A DNA stretch of 64,000 nucleotides from Curtobacterium flaccumfaciens. GTDB taxonomy: Bacteria; Actinomycetota; Actinomycetes; Actinomycetales; Microbacteriaceae. Position 1 is the stretch's first letter, and each line of letters begins with the position of its first letter. The notes beneath the pieces are model-generated. The model was not told the origin of the DNA. It made no database searches and saw only the letters and a program-made list of their open reading frames with translations. The DNA is taken from NCBI RefSeq assembly GCF_004361695.1, contig NZ_SNVW01000008.1:1-64000 (forward strand), written 5' to 3'. The position numbers and the translations under genes were made by a program. Shown piece by piece: positions 52,182-60,995 of the stretch.

Positions 52182-53009
52182 ATGGGGGAAGCACGAGGGA
52201 CCGCTCCGCTCACGCTGCGCGCTCGGAAGCCCGGCTACGCGGTCATGCAGGAGTGTCTGTCGATCCAGTCCGGCACTCCGGCACGAACCAAGTGGCAACG
52301 GTTCTGGGGTCACGACCCGCTCCACCCGGATGCACGGTCGTGGTTCAAGGGCGCGATCGGCGAGCGGGAGGTGGCGACCGCCCTCGAGTCGCTCGGTCCG
52401 GACTTCACCGTGCTCCATGCCGTTCCTGTCGGAAAGAACGAGACCGACATCGACCACGTGGTCATCGGGCCCACCGGGGTGTTCTCGATCAACACGAAGA
52501 ACCACTCGGGGCACGACGTCTGGGCCGGCGGGCGCACGCTCATGGTGAACGGGCAGCGGACCCGGCACATGCACAGCGCTCTCGCAGAGGGTGAGCGAGC
52601 AACCCGTCTGCTCTCGGCGGCGGCCGGCGGCCCGATCCTGGTGCAGCCGATACTCGTGGTGGCCGCGGCGAAGCTCCGGTTCGGTGACAAGGTACCGGCG
52701 GTCGTGGCGCTGCAGCCTCGGGAGATCGGGCAGTGGGTCACCGGGCTGCCGCGCGCGCACTCCGATGAAGCAGTGCGTTTCCTCTCGATGCTCGCCGAGG
52801 AACGCGGCACCTGGCACGTCGACGCTGTCGTCATCAACGACACGCTCCGGCACGTCCAGCGGTTCGAGCGTCTCGAGCGGGACCGGCGGGATGCCGCAGC
52901 GCGTCGGGCCCTGCTCCGGAAGGCGCGGGTGGTGGCGGTGCTCGCCGTCCCCGCGGGTGCCCTCCTCGGCTACTGGTGGGCGACAGCCATCACAGCGCTC
53001 GGCGCCTGA
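52182..53009 (+). CDS. NERD-domain protein with a C-terminal membrane helix
   Basis: The protein is about 275 aa from ATG 52182. The NERD (nuclease-related) domain covers ~60-190: KGAIGEREVATALESL, NETDIDHVVIGPTGVFSINTK. The Asp and the Thr-Lys of the last block correspond to the nuclease-fold core. A single hydrophobic helix ends the protein (VVAVLAVPAGALLGYWWA), so it is probably membrane-tethered with the domain inside. It converges with the GPP34 gene three bases away. Confidence 0.85.
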   Translation: MGEARGTAPLTLRARKPGYAVMQECLSIQSGTPARTKWQRFWGHDPLHPDARSWFKGAIGEREVATALESLGPDFTVLHAVPVGKNETDIDHVVIGPTGVFSINTKNHSGHDVWAGGRTLMVNGQRTRHMHSALAEGERATRLLSAAAGGPILVQPILVVAAAKLRFGDKVPAVVALQPREIGQWVTGLPRAHSDEAVRFLSMLAEERGTWHVDAVVINDTLRHVQRFERLERDRRDAAARRALLRKARVVAVLAVPAGALLGYWWATAITALGA

Positions 53010-53012
53010 GCC

Positions 53013-53681
53013 TCAGCTCGAGGCGATCGTCGCCGTCGTCGCCGCGGTCGTCGCTGCGACGCTGGCCATGATCGCGGCCATCTGGATCTCCTCGAGGACG
53101 GCCCTCACCGCCGGGGTCGCCCAACTGCCCGAGGTGATCTCCTTGACGAGCGCGCGGTCGACCTTGCCGAACTGCTTGCGGAGGGTGTTCGTGGCATCGA
53201 GGAGTCCGATCACCGCTGCGGCGAACGGCGTCGGGGCCGACCGCTGTGCCAGGACGTCGGCGATCGTCGAGCGCAGCAGGGTCTCGGGCCCACCGTCTCG
53301 CTCCGGGTACTTCGTCGTGGGGAAGATGCCGAGCGCCTTCCCCTGTTCGAGCGTGATGACGCCCCGCGCGATCAGCCCGGCGAAGACGTCGTCGCGGAGC
53401 GGGCGCTTGGCGAGTCGGGTGATCCACCACTTCGCCTTGCGGGGCTTGTCGGTCGCCGCGATGGTGCCGACGACGCCGTCGAGCACCGGGTCGCCGGTCG
53501 CGGCACCGTTCACGACGGTGACGAGTCCGTCCTGCAGCGAGACGACGCCGCGGAGGGCGAGGTCGGCGAGGACGGCACCGGCCAGCCCGGCGTCGAGCGT
53601 CTGGACGTCCGTGGACTTCCGTCCGTCGGACTCGACCTGGAGCAGCGCGAACGCCTGCGGGACCGTGAGTTGCTCAGCCAT
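53013..53681 (-). CDS. GPP34 (GOLPH3/VPS74-like) protein
   Basis: A 222-aa helical protein of the GPP34 family: LTVPQAFALLQV at the N-terminus, LAGAVLADLALRGVV, RPLRDDVFAGLIARGVI and FAAAVIGLLDATN. Eukaryotic members bind phosphoinositides; actinobacterial ones are of unknown function and common. An Ala/Thr-rich tail (ASVAATTAATTATIASS) ends the protein. A single dispersed-repeat motif lies upstream (53716-53725). Confidence 0.85.
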   Translation of the reverse strand: MAEQLTVPQAFALLQVESDGRKSTDVQTLDAGLAGAVLADLALRGVVSLQDGLVTVVNGAATGDPVLDGVVGTIAATDKPRKAKWWITRLAKRPLRDDVFAGLIARGVITLEQGKALGIFPTTKYPERDGGPETLLRSTIADVLAQRSAPTPFAAAVIGLLDATNTLRKQFGKVDRALVKEITSGSWATPAVRAVLEEIQMAAIMASVAATTAATTATIASS

Positions 53682-53773
53682 GCTCGCAGCCTGCCATGCG
53701 TGGCGGGGGTGCGCCGTGCCTCCAGGCCGATGCCCAGCGCACACCGAGGTCGGCGCGCGCCGGGCTGCGTGGC

Positions 53774-54577
53774 TCAGTACGCGGCGGACTGCCCGCCGTC
53801 GATCGGCACCACGGTCGCGTTGACGTACGAGGCGTCGTCGGACAGCAGGAAGGCGACCACCGCGGCGATCTCGGGGGCCTCGCCGTAGCGCTTGGTGGGG
53901 TTGACCTGGATGAACTCCTCGGCGGCCTTCCGCGGGTTCTCCGCGTCGAGCTGCTTCATCGAGTTCTCGACCATCGGCGTCCAGATCGCTCCGGGCGCGA
54001 TGGCGTTGATGCGGATGCCGTACTGGCCGTACTCGACGGCGGAGTTGCGGGTGAGGCCGACGACGCCGTGCTTGGCCGCCGCGTAGCCGGACTGGTTGCC
54101 GATGCCGCGGATGCCGCCGACGCTCGCGGTGTTCACGACCATGCCGGAGCCCTGCTCGCGCATGACCTTGAGCACCTTCTCGAGGCCGAGGAACACGCCA
54201 CGCAGGTTGATGGAGACCACGCGATCGAACTCGGCGGCGGTGAAGGACTCGGTGGGGTTCTGCTTGCCCTCGATGCCGGCATTGTTGAAGAAGCCGTCGA
54301 TGCGGCCGAAGCGCTCGGTGGTGGCGGCGACGTACGCCTCGACCTGCGCCTCGTCCGAGACGTCGGCGACGGTGGTGAGGACCTGCGCGTCGGGCGCGGC
54401 CTCGAGCACGGCGGCCTTCGAGGCCTCGAGTCCGTCGGCGGAGACGTCGACGAGGGAGAGCGCGGCGCCCTCGGCTGCCAGGCGGACGGCGGTGGCACGG
54501 CCGAGGCCGGAGCCGCCACCGGTGATGAGGACGATGCGGTCGGTGAAGCGGGTGGAGTTCGTGCTGGTTCCGGTCAT
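53774..54577 (-). CDS. Short-chain dehydrogenase/reductase
   Basis: An NAD(P)-dependent oxidoreductase of 267 aa in the classical SDR family. The cofactor motif TGGGSGLG is at 19-26, NNAG at 98-101, and the catalytic set Ser152, Tyr165 and Lys169 is in place (SGYAAAKHG). An Asp after the second strand (LVDVS) suggests NAD preference. AGGAGG precedes ATG 54577. The substrate is not evident; glucose/ribitol or 3-oxoacyl types are possible. A 22-bp dyad 108 bp upstream may bind a repressor. Confidence 0.9.
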   Translation of the reverse strand: MTGTSTNSTRFTDRIVLITGGGSGLGRATAVRLAAEGAALSLVDVSADGLEASKAAVLEAAPDAQVLTTVADVSDEAQVEAYVAATTERFGRIDGFFNNAGIEGKQNPTESFTAAEFDRVVSINLRGVFLGLEKVLKVMREQGSGMVVNTASVGGIRGIGNQSGYAAAKHGVVGLTRNSAVEYGQYGIRINAIAPGAIWTPMVENSMKQLDAENPRKAAEEFIQVNPTKRYGEAPEIAAVVAFLLSDDASYVNATVVPIDGGQSAAY

Positions 54578-54684
54578 GGTGGTGACCTCCTGAGGTCTTC
54601 GACGGTGAAGGGCTCGGGGTCCGCGCTGCGCTCGTGGTGCGGCGCTGGGCAGCGAGTCCGGCCGATGCGTTTGCATCGATGTAC

Positions 54685-54706
54685 TTAGACTACACCTGTC
54701 GTCTTA
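54685..54706. promoter_or_regulatory. 22-bp operator-like dyad between divergent genes
   Basis: TTAGACTACACCTGTCGTCTTA reads with half-sites (T/A)AGAC(T/G)ACA around CC. The form resembles TetR-type or BlaI/CopY-type operators (ACA-N2-TGT core). It lies between the SDR gene and the membrane-protein gene and could control both. No candidate repressor gene is adjacent. Confidence 0.55.
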
Positions 54707-54738
54707 CCTTCGGTGCGATCCCGGTAGAGTCCGGTGCC

Positions 54739-55578
54739 GTGGGGACGCGGGAGATCGTGTGGGACGGGACGCGACGGCACGCGGTGCTGCTCGTCATCGG
54801 CGTGGCGATCACGCTCGGCGCGGTGGGGGAGATCGCGTCGCTGACGCTGGGAGGCGCTCCGGACTGGAACGCCGGCATCACCGGTGTCGTCGCGGCGATG
54901 GCTGCGGCCGGCCTCGTCGTCAGTGTCCGCTACAACCCGCTGAACGACATGGTGACGCGCAACCGTCGAGCCGCGGAGGAGCGGACGTCCCGACAGATCC
55001 GCCGATCGTTCCTGGACCTCCTCCTGCTCGACCTCGTGCTCGTCGTCCTCGCCTTCCCCTTCGGCGTGGTCGTGGCGGTCCGCGACGACGACCCGAGCGG
55101 GTGGTTCCTGTCGCTGCTGTTCGGGTTCCTGTCCGCGATCGCACTCTGCCTCGCGTGGCTGGTGGGCGCGCTCGTGGTGCTGCCGATCGTGGCGCTCGTC
55201 GGTGCGCTCATCGGCGCGAAGGGGAGCAGTCGGGTCGCCGCGTCGGGCGGGGCGGTGTTCCTGTCGATCGTGCTGTTCGCCGTCGTGACCGTCCTCGCCG
55301 TCCCGAGCGCGGAGCACGGGTACGTGGGTCGGACCGGACGGGTCCTCACTGCGGTGGGCGTGCTGCTCGGGTTGCCGCTGGCCGATGCTCCGAGCCCGGC
55401 GTTGCTCTGGGCTGCGCGGCTCGCGCTGCTGGTCCTCGTCGCGTCGATGATCTGGTTCGCGCACGAGGGGCGAGCGGCCCAGCGCCGGTCGACGCCGCGG
55501 CGTGCGACCCCGGGGTCGACGCCGCGGCGTGCGACCCCGGGGCCTGCGGCGCGTCGTCGGTCGGGGTCGTCGGAGTAG
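54739..55578 (+). CDS. Polytopic membrane protein with C-terminal repeats
   Basis: A protein of about 279 aa with six or seven hydrophobic segments (HAVLLVIGVAITLGAVG through LALLVLVASMIWF). An Arg-rich cytoplasmic tail contains two exact copies of STPRRATPG, from a 27-bp tandem duplication, and a degenerate third. I start at GTG 54739 because TAGAGT (54725-54730) lies eight bases upstream, suggesting a leaderless mRNA; no Shine-Dalgarno site is present. The family is unknown. Confidence 0.65.
   Translation: MGTREIVWDGTRRHAVLLVIGVAITLGAVGEIASLTLGGAPDWNAGITGVVAAMAAAGLVVSVRYNPLNDMVTRNRRAAEERTSRQIRRSFLDLLLLDLVLVVLAFPFGVVVAVRDDDPSGWFLSLLFGFLSAIALCLAWLVGALVVLPIVALVGALIGAKGSSRVAASGGAVFLSIVLFAVVTVLAVPSAEHGYVGRTGRVLTAVGVLLGLPLADAPSPALLWAARLALLVLVASMIWFAHEGRAAQRRSTPRRATPGSTPRRATPGPAARRRSGSSE
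55488..55541. repeat. 27-bp tandem duplication in coding sequence
   Basis: Two exact in-frame 27-bp units, each starting GTCGACGCCGCGGCGTGCGA, occupy 55488-55514 and 55515-55541 and encode the repeated nonapeptide of the membrane protein tail. The identity of the copies suggests recent slippage. Confidence 0.85.
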
Positions 55579-55599
55579 GACGCCCGCCCGCCTGCCCAC

Positions 55600-56430
55600 T
55601 CAGCAGCCGTCGAGGATGCGGGCGATCGCGTCATGCTCCGCCGGGGCGACCCACAGGCGGTACTTCGCCTTCACGGCGACCTGGTGCTCGACGTAGGTGC
55701 AGCGGAAGGACTTGTCCGCCGGCAGCCAGGTCGCGGCGTCGCCCGAGCGCTTCTGCGCATTCGAGTGGCCGTCGACCGCGAAGAGGTTCTCGGGGTCGTT
55801 CGCCAGGGCCTCACGCTCGGTCTGGGTGAGCTGCTGCGCGCCGGTCCGCCACGCGTTCTCGAGCGCGACGACGTGGTCGATCTGCACGAGGGTCGACGTC
55901 CGGTTGCCGCGCACGAAGTCCACCGTGGCGCCGGTGTACGGCGACACCAGGGTCCCCGTCAGCACCGTGCACGGACCCCGGCGGCTGATCGCCGTGAGGT
56001 CGCGCGCCAGCACGTCGTTCCGCGTGTCGCAGCCGTTCCGGTCGACGTCGAGCCAGGCGGTGCCGAAGTCGCCCTCGCGGTCGTAGCCGGTCGCGGGCGC
56101 CTTGCCCTTGACGGGCAGCGCAGCGAGCTGGGTGCGGGCGATCGCCGCGGCTGCCGCGCTGCTGGTTCCGCTGCTGGTCCTGTCCGTCGCGGTGCCGGTC
56201 ACGGTCGGACTGGAGGCGCGGCTCGGCTCCGTCGCGCCGGGTTCCGTCGTGATGGTGGGCGCGTCCGACGCTGCGGCGGCGGTCGCCGCGGTCGTGGTCG
56301 CCGCGGGAGCGGCTTCGGCGTCGGGAGCGAGCAGCCCGGTGGTGTGGAGTGCGTAGGCGCCGACCGCGAGAGCGAGGACGACGATGACGGACGTGAGGCT
56401 GGTGCGGGTGCGGCGTCGGCTGGACGTCAT
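55600..56430 (-). CDS. Secreted HNH endonuclease-like protein (GmrSD C-terminal type)
   Basis: A 276-aa protein with an N-terminal signal/anchor (SLTSVIVVLALAVGAYAL), a ~60-residue Ala/Thr/Ser linker and a DUF1524-type HNH domain. Landmarks are GYDREGDFGTAWLDVDRNGCDTRNDVL, VQIDHVVALENAW (catalytic His) and NLFAVDGHSNAQKRSGDAATWLP. It is exported, so it may degrade DNA outside the cell. The ATG at 56430 lies next to an 8-bp tandem repeat tract. Confidence 0.88.
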   Translation of the reverse strand: MTSSRRRTRTSLTSVIVVLALAVGAYALHTTGLLAPDAEAAPAATTTAATAAAASDAPTITTEPGATEPSRASSPTVTGTATDRTSSGTSSAAAAAIARTQLAALPVKGKAPATGYDREGDFGTAWLDVDRNGCDTRNDVLARDLTAISRRGPCTVLTGTLVSPYTGATVDFVRGNRTSTLVQIDHVVALENAWRTGAQQLTQTEREALANDPENLFAVDGHSNAQKRSGDAATWLPADKSFRCTYVEHQVAVKAKYRLWVAPAEHDAIARILDGC

Positions 56431-56451
56431 GCGGGGTGGGGCTCCTGGTGG

Positions 56452-56505
56452 TGCAGTGGTGCAGTGGTGCAGTGGTGCGGCGGTGCCGTCGTGCGGTGGT
56501 GCGGG
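56452..56505. repeat. 8-bp tandem repeat tract upstream of the HNH gene
   Basis: TGCAGTGG occurs three times in a row (56452-56475), then variants TGCGGCGG, TGCCGTCG, TGCGGTGG and a partial unit. The tract begins 21 bp upstream of the HNH start codon, within its leader or promoter, where a change in copy number could alter expression. Confidence 0.8.
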
Positions 56506-56568
56506 TCCGGTGGGACCGGGATCGATCTTCCCGTGAAGGACCGACATCGCCCGGCGTAGACACGGACC

Positions 56569-57348
56569 ATGACCGATTACGCGAATCCGTCCGTGTCCGT
56601 CACCGGTGGGTCGATGCCGCTCCTGGGCTTCGGCACCTGGCAGATCCCCGACGCCGAAGCCCCCGCCGCGGTGGGCTCGGCGTTGGAGGCCGGCTACCGC
56701 CACATCGACACCGCCACGGGGTACAGCAACCAGCGCGGGGTGGGGAAGGCGATCGCCTCGTCCGGCCTCGCCCGCGACGACGTCTTCGTGACGACCAAGC
56801 TGCCGCCGGACGCTGCCGACCGGGTGCGCGAGACCATCGAGGAGAGCCTCGAGCAGCTCGGGCTCGACCACCTCGACCTCTGGCTCGTGCACTGGCCGCC
56901 GAACGGTGAGGCCCGCCCGGACGTCTGGGAGCAGGTCGTCCAGGCGCAGGCCGACGGGCTCACCCGCGCGGTCGGCGTCAGCAACTACTCGCTCGCGCAG
57001 ATCGACGAGCTCGTCTCCGCGACCGGCGCGACCCCGGCCGTGAACCAGATCAAGTGGAGCCCGGTCGAGTACGACCGTGCGATCGCCGACGGGCTGGCCG
57101 AGCGCGGGGTCGTCCTCGAGGGCTACAGCCCCTTCAAGGCGAGCAACCTGCAGGACCCGACGCTCGTGGAGATCGCCGGGGCGCACGACGCCGACGCTGC
57201 CCAGGTCATCGTCGCGTGGCACGTGGCGCACGAGTTCGTCGTCATCCCGAAGTCGTCGAACCCGGAGCGCATCGCCTCGAACGCCGCGGGCGCCCGCATC
57301 GAGTTGAGCGCCGACGAGGTCGCACGGATCGACGCCCTCGGGCACTGA
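56569..57348 (+). CDS. Aldo/keto reductase
   Basis: An NADPH-dependent carbonyl reductase of 259 aa, of the 2,5-diketo-D-gluconate reductase type. The catalytic tetrad is visible: Asp47 and Tyr52 (HIDTATGYSN), Lys77 (VFVTTKL) and His108 (LWLVHWP). The cofactor-binding end reads IPKSSNPERIASN. TAGACA six bases before the ATG may be the -10 of a leaderless transcript. A long hairpin follows the gene. Confidence 0.93.
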   Translation: MTDYANPSVSVTGGSMPLLGFGTWQIPDAEAPAAVGSALEAGYRHIDTATGYSNQRGVGKAIASSGLARDDVFVTTKLPPDAADRVRETIEESLEQLGLDHLDLWLVHWPPNGEARPDVWEQVVQAQADGLTRAVGVSNYSLAQIDELVSATGATPAVNQIKWSPVEYDRAIADGLAERGVVLEGYSPFKASNLQDPTLVEIAGAHDADAAQVIVAWHVAHEFVVIPKSSNPERIASNAAGARIELSADEVARIDALGH

Positions 57349-57382
57349 CCCCCCCTTCGCACCGTGCGACGTGCTGACACGG

Positions 57383-57444
57383 CGCACAACCGAAGTCACG
57401 CCGAGCCGTGCATCGCCGCGGTTCGGTGTGACTTTGGTTGTGCG
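57383..57444. terminator. Long hairpin between convergent genes
   Basis: Arms 57383-57399 (CGCACAACCGAAGTCAC) and 57428-57444 pair in 16 of 17 positions, with a smaller inner pairing. It lies between the aldo/keto reductase and SNF2 genes and probably terminates one or both. A 14-bp direct repeat, CACCGCGAACCACG, follows at about 57449-57476. Confidence 0.65.
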
Positions 57445-57511
57445 GAGGCACCGCGAACCACGCACCGCGAACCACGCGCCACGAGCGAGCGCGCCGCGCC
57501 ACGAACCGCGC

Positions 57512-60500
57512 TCACTCCAGCAGCGAACGGATGTCGTCGGCCGTCAGGTCGTCGGCGAACAGCGCGTCGTCGTCGATCATCGTGGCGAACAGCTCGGCCT
57601 TCTTCGCCGCGAGCGCGAGGACCTTCTCCTCGATGGTGTCCTCCGCGATGAACCGCTGCACGTTCACGGACCGCGTCTGCCCGATGCGGTGCGTGCGGTC
57701 GACCGCCTGGTTCTCGGCCGCGGGGTTCCACCACGGGTCGAGCACGAACACGGTGTCGGCCTCGGTCAGGGTCAGCCCGAACCCGCCGGCCTTGAGCGAG
57801 ATGAGGAACGCCGGCGCGGTGCCGGTCCGGAAGCGGTCGATGACCTCGGGCCGACGCCGGGTGGAGCCGTCGAGGTACTCGTACCCGATGCCGCGGTCGT
57901 CGAGCGCGGTGGCGACCATGCGGAGGAACGACGTGAACTGGCTGAACACCAGGGCGCGGCGGCCCTCGGCGGCGAGCTGCTCGAGTTCGTCGAGCAGCAG
58001 TTCCAATTTCGCCGAGGAGAGATCATCACGAGACCCGTCGACCAGCGCCGGGGACAACGCCAGCATCCGCAGCAGCGTCAGCGACCGGAACACGATCATC
58101 CGGTTCCGGGCCAGGTCGTCGATGAGGTCGAGCACCTTGAGACGCTCCCGGTTCAGCGTCCGCTCGTACAGGGCCCGGTGCTCGGGGTCGAGCGTCACCC
58201 GGACGACCTGCTCCTGCTTCGGTGGCAGGTCGGCGGCGACGCTCTCCTTCGTCCGTCGGAGCATGAGCGGCCGGATCCGCCGCCGCAGCCGCTCGGTGAG
58301 TTCCTGGCGCGCGACCCCGCGGAGGTCGGGGGAGGCCAGCGGCTTCACGTAGTCGTCGCCGAACCGCGACCACGACGACAGCAGCCCGGGCGCGACGACG
58401 TGGAACAGCGCCCAGAGGTCGGTCAGCCCGTTCTCGAGCGGCGTCCCCGTGATCGCGAACTTCACCGGCGCACGGATTTCGACGGCGGCCCGGTGCGTCT
58501 GCGACTGCGGGTTCTTCACGAACTGGGCCTCGTCGAGCACGAGCGCGGACCACGGCAGGTCGGTGTAGGCGGTGGCGTCGAGCCGGAGCAGCGCGTACGA
58601 GGTGACGACCACGTCCGACGCGGCCGCCGCCCGCGCCACCCGAGCCAGGTCCTTCAGCGAGGTCGCCGTCACCGTGGTGACCCGGAGCGAGGGGGTGAAC
58701 TTCGCCGCCTCGGCCGCCCAGTTGCCGACGACGGAGGTCGGCGCGACCACGAGGAACGGCGGCCCGTCCGGTGATGTCTGCCGGGCAGCGGCGACCATCG
58801 CGAGCACCTGCAGCGTCTTGCCGAGCCCCATGTCGTCGGCGAGCACCCCGCCGATGCCGTGCGACAGCAGGAACGACAGCCACGCGTACCCGGCGTGCTG
58901 GTACGGCCGGAGCTCCGCGTGCACCGTCGCCGGCACGGGGACCGACTCCGGCGGGGTCGCCCCGAGCAGCCCGGACGCGATCGTCTGCCACCGCTCGTCG
59001 TGCGAGGTCTCGTCGGCGAGCTGGTCGAACTCCGACCAGAGCCCGGCCTGCAGCGGCGTGACCGTCATCGGCTGGTCGGGCTCCCACTCGTCGAGGTCGC
59101 GCGCCTCGTCGATGAGCTCCTTCAGCCGGTCGAACGCGGGGTCCCCGAGCGACAGGTACGAGTTGTCGATCAGCTTCATCCGCCGGTCGCGCTTCGCGAG
59201 CGCCCGCAGCAGCGGCGTGAACGGCACCTGCTTGCCGTTCACGGTCACGAAGATGCCGAGGTCGAACCAGTCGTGCTTCTCGGACGGCATCGTCGTGACC
59301 GTGATGTGCGGCCGTCCGGTCAGCCGCTCGTAGTCGACGCGCTCGCCCTGCACCACGGTGCGGACGCCGAGCGCGGGGAGCGCCGGCAGCAGCTCGGTCG
59401 CGAACACCGCGACGTCGGCGCCGTCGACGGTGCCGTCCACGAACCAGTCCAGTCCGCCCCCGGGGCCAGTGCCGGTGGCGGGGCCAGTGCCAGGGCCTGG
59501 AGGCGCGACTCGGCCCGCGTCGTCGGCCGCCGTCGCCGACGTGGTCGGCTCCACGGCGTCGTCGGCCGCCGTCGCCGACGTGGTCGGCTCCACCGCGTCG
59601 TCCGCCGCGCGCAGACCGCTCAGGTCCGGCAGTGGGCCGTGCAGCGCGACCGGGTCCTTCCGGCCGTCGACGTGCCAGCGCCACTGCAGGTGCACACGGT
59701 CGTCGGTCCGGGGTGCTCGTGCGGGCTCGAAGGTCGCCGTGAGCACGAGCTCGGGCGGCGTGCGTTCGGGGAGCGCGATCGAACCGTCGGAGCTGACGAG
59801 CCCGAGGGCACCGCGGAGCTTCGGCGACCAGTCGGCCAGGAACTCGTCGACCTCGGCCGCGGGCACCGTGATGCGTGCGCCCTCGACCAGCATGCGGCGC
59901 TGGTCCTCCGGCACGGGGCCGGGCGTCGGGGCGAACACGACGTGGAACTCGGGGCTCTCGCGGAACACGTAGAGCCCGTGGTCGCCGATCATCCGGGCGG
60001 CGCCGTCGACCACGGGCCGGCCGTCGAGCACCGCGCTCGCGCCGAGGACCAGGCCGTCGTCGTGCCGCGCTGAATCGGTGTTCCGCGAGACGTCGAGGAG
60101 CACCCGGGCCTCGGTCCCGAGCGCCGCACCGCCCTCGCGCTTGCCGGTGACGAACGCGATCCCCAACCCGTGCGCCTGCGCGAGCAGCGGCCAGAGCAGC
60201 GGGCTACCGAAGTCGTCGAGGTGGATCCAGTCGGCCTCGCCCGGCAACCCGGCGAGCTGCCCCGCACGGTGGAGCGCGGCGAACTGCAGGAACCAGCCGT
60301 GCTGTTCGGGGGAGAGGCCGAACCGGTTCATCGAGTACGGGAGCGTGCCCCACGTCAGCTGCCCGCGCACCCAGTTGCCGGCGTCGCTGCGGGTCACCGG
60401 GCGGACGCCGAGCCGCACCGACCGCGAGGCCGTGGGCAGCGCCCGACCGGCCGCCCGCGCGCGGGACGCGAGCCGGGCCGACACGGCGTCACGCAACTCG

Positions 60501-60919
60501 AACTGCAGACCCATCGGCGTGCCCTGCGGGGTGACGACCTGCTCGTCGTCACCGGCGAGGCGGGCGAGGTCGTGCCTCCAGTCAGAAGGCGGCGGAGCCG
60601 GCGCTTCGGAACGTGGGCCGGCCGCGGCGGCGAGGGCTCGGGCGTTGACGGTGAGGAGCGCGGCGGCGACGTGCTTGCACTCGCCGCCGAGGGGGCAGCT
60701 GCACGTGCTGCGGACGGGGCGGACGAACTCGCCGCGTGCCGGGGTGGTCTCGACGCGGACGTCGTACGGGTCGTCGGCCGAGCCGGAGACCGACGCGGTG
60801 ACCGTGCCGTCGTCGTCGTGCCAGTCGGCGTCGTCGACCAGGCCGGCGCGGACGAGGTCGCGTGCCCGGCCGAACGCCTGCGGCCCGACGAAACGGATGA
60901 CGTCGACGGCGTCGATCAT
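57512..60919 (-). CDS. SWIM-zinc-finger SNF2-family helicase
   Basis: A DNA-dependent ATPase of about 1135 aa. The N-terminal SWIM zinc finger reads STCSCPLGGECKHVAAALL. After a long middle region comes the SNF2 core: DDMGLGKTLQ (Walker A), LVLDEAQFVKN, then the helicase C domain with LVFSQFTSFLR, LISLKAGGFGLTLTEAD and DRTHRIGQTRSVNVQRF. Within the middle, a 39-bp tandem repeat (59519-59596) doubles ADDAVEPTTSATA in a disordered, Pro/Gly-rich linker. I start at ATG 60919; GTG 60934 is an alternative. It is widespread in Actinobacteria, with a role in DNA transactions. Confidence 0.9.
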   Translation of the reverse strand: MIDAVDVIRFVGPQAFGRARDLVRAGLVDDADWHDDDGTVTASVSGSADDPYDVRVETTPARGEFVRPVRSTCSCPLGGECKHVAAALLTVNARALAAAAGPRSEAPAPPPSDWRHDLARLAGDDEQVVTPQGTPMGLQFELRDAVSARLASRARAAGRALPTASRSVRLGVRPVTRSDAGNWVRGQLTWGTLPYSMNRFGLSPEQHGWFLQFAALHRAGQLAGLPGEADWIHLDDFGSPLLWPLLAQAHGLGIAFVTGKREGGAALGTEARVLLDVSRNTDSARHDDGLVLGASAVLDGRPVVDGAARMIGDHGLYVFRESPEFHVVFAPTPGPVPEDQRRMLVEGARITVPAAEVDEFLADWSPKLRGALGLVSSDGSIALPERTPPELVLTATFEPARAPRTDDRVHLQWRWHVDGRKDPVALHGPLPDLSGLRAADDAVEPTTSATAADDAVEPTTSATAADDAGRVAPPGPGTGPATGTGPGGGLDWFVDGTVDGADVAVFATELLPALPALGVRTVVQGERVDYERLTGRPHITVTTMPSEKHDWFDLGIFVTVNGKQVPFTPLLRALAKRDRRMKLIDNSYLSLGDPAFDRLKELIDEARDLDEWEPDQPMTVTPLQAGLWSEFDQLADETSHDERWQTIASGLLGATPPESVPVPATVHAELRPYQHAGYAWLSFLLSHGIGGVLADDMGLGKTLQVLAMVAAARQTSPDGPPFLVVAPTSVVGNWAAEAAKFTPSLRVTTVTATSLKDLARVARAAAASDVVVTSYALLRLDATAYTDLPWSALVLDEAQFVKNPQSQTHRAAVEIRAPVKFAITGTPLENGLTDLWALFHVVAPGLLSSWSRFGDDYVKPLASPDLRGVARQELTERLRRRIRPLMLRRTKESVAADLPPKQEQVVRVTLDPEHRALYERTLNRERLKVLDLIDDLARNRMIVFRSLTLLRMLALSPALVDGSRDDLSSAKLELLLDELEQLAAEGRRALVFSQFTSFLRMVATALDDRGIGYEYLDGSTRRRPEVIDRFRTGTAPAFLISLKAGGFGLTLTEADTVFVLDPWWNPAAENQAVDRTHRIGQTRSVNVQRFIAEDTIEEKVLALAAKKAELFATMIDDDALFADDLTADDIRSLLE

Positions 60920-60995
60920 CGGGGCGGCTGGCACGCGTCGAGTCTGCCAGGTGCCACCGACCGCGGCGGCTCGCGGCCGGAGCCATACTGGGACG

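Noticed and set aside
56452..56505. CRISPR-like tandem units
   Set aside because: Units are 8 bp with no unique spacers; this is a simple tandem repeat. No CRISPR array was seen anywhere in the window.
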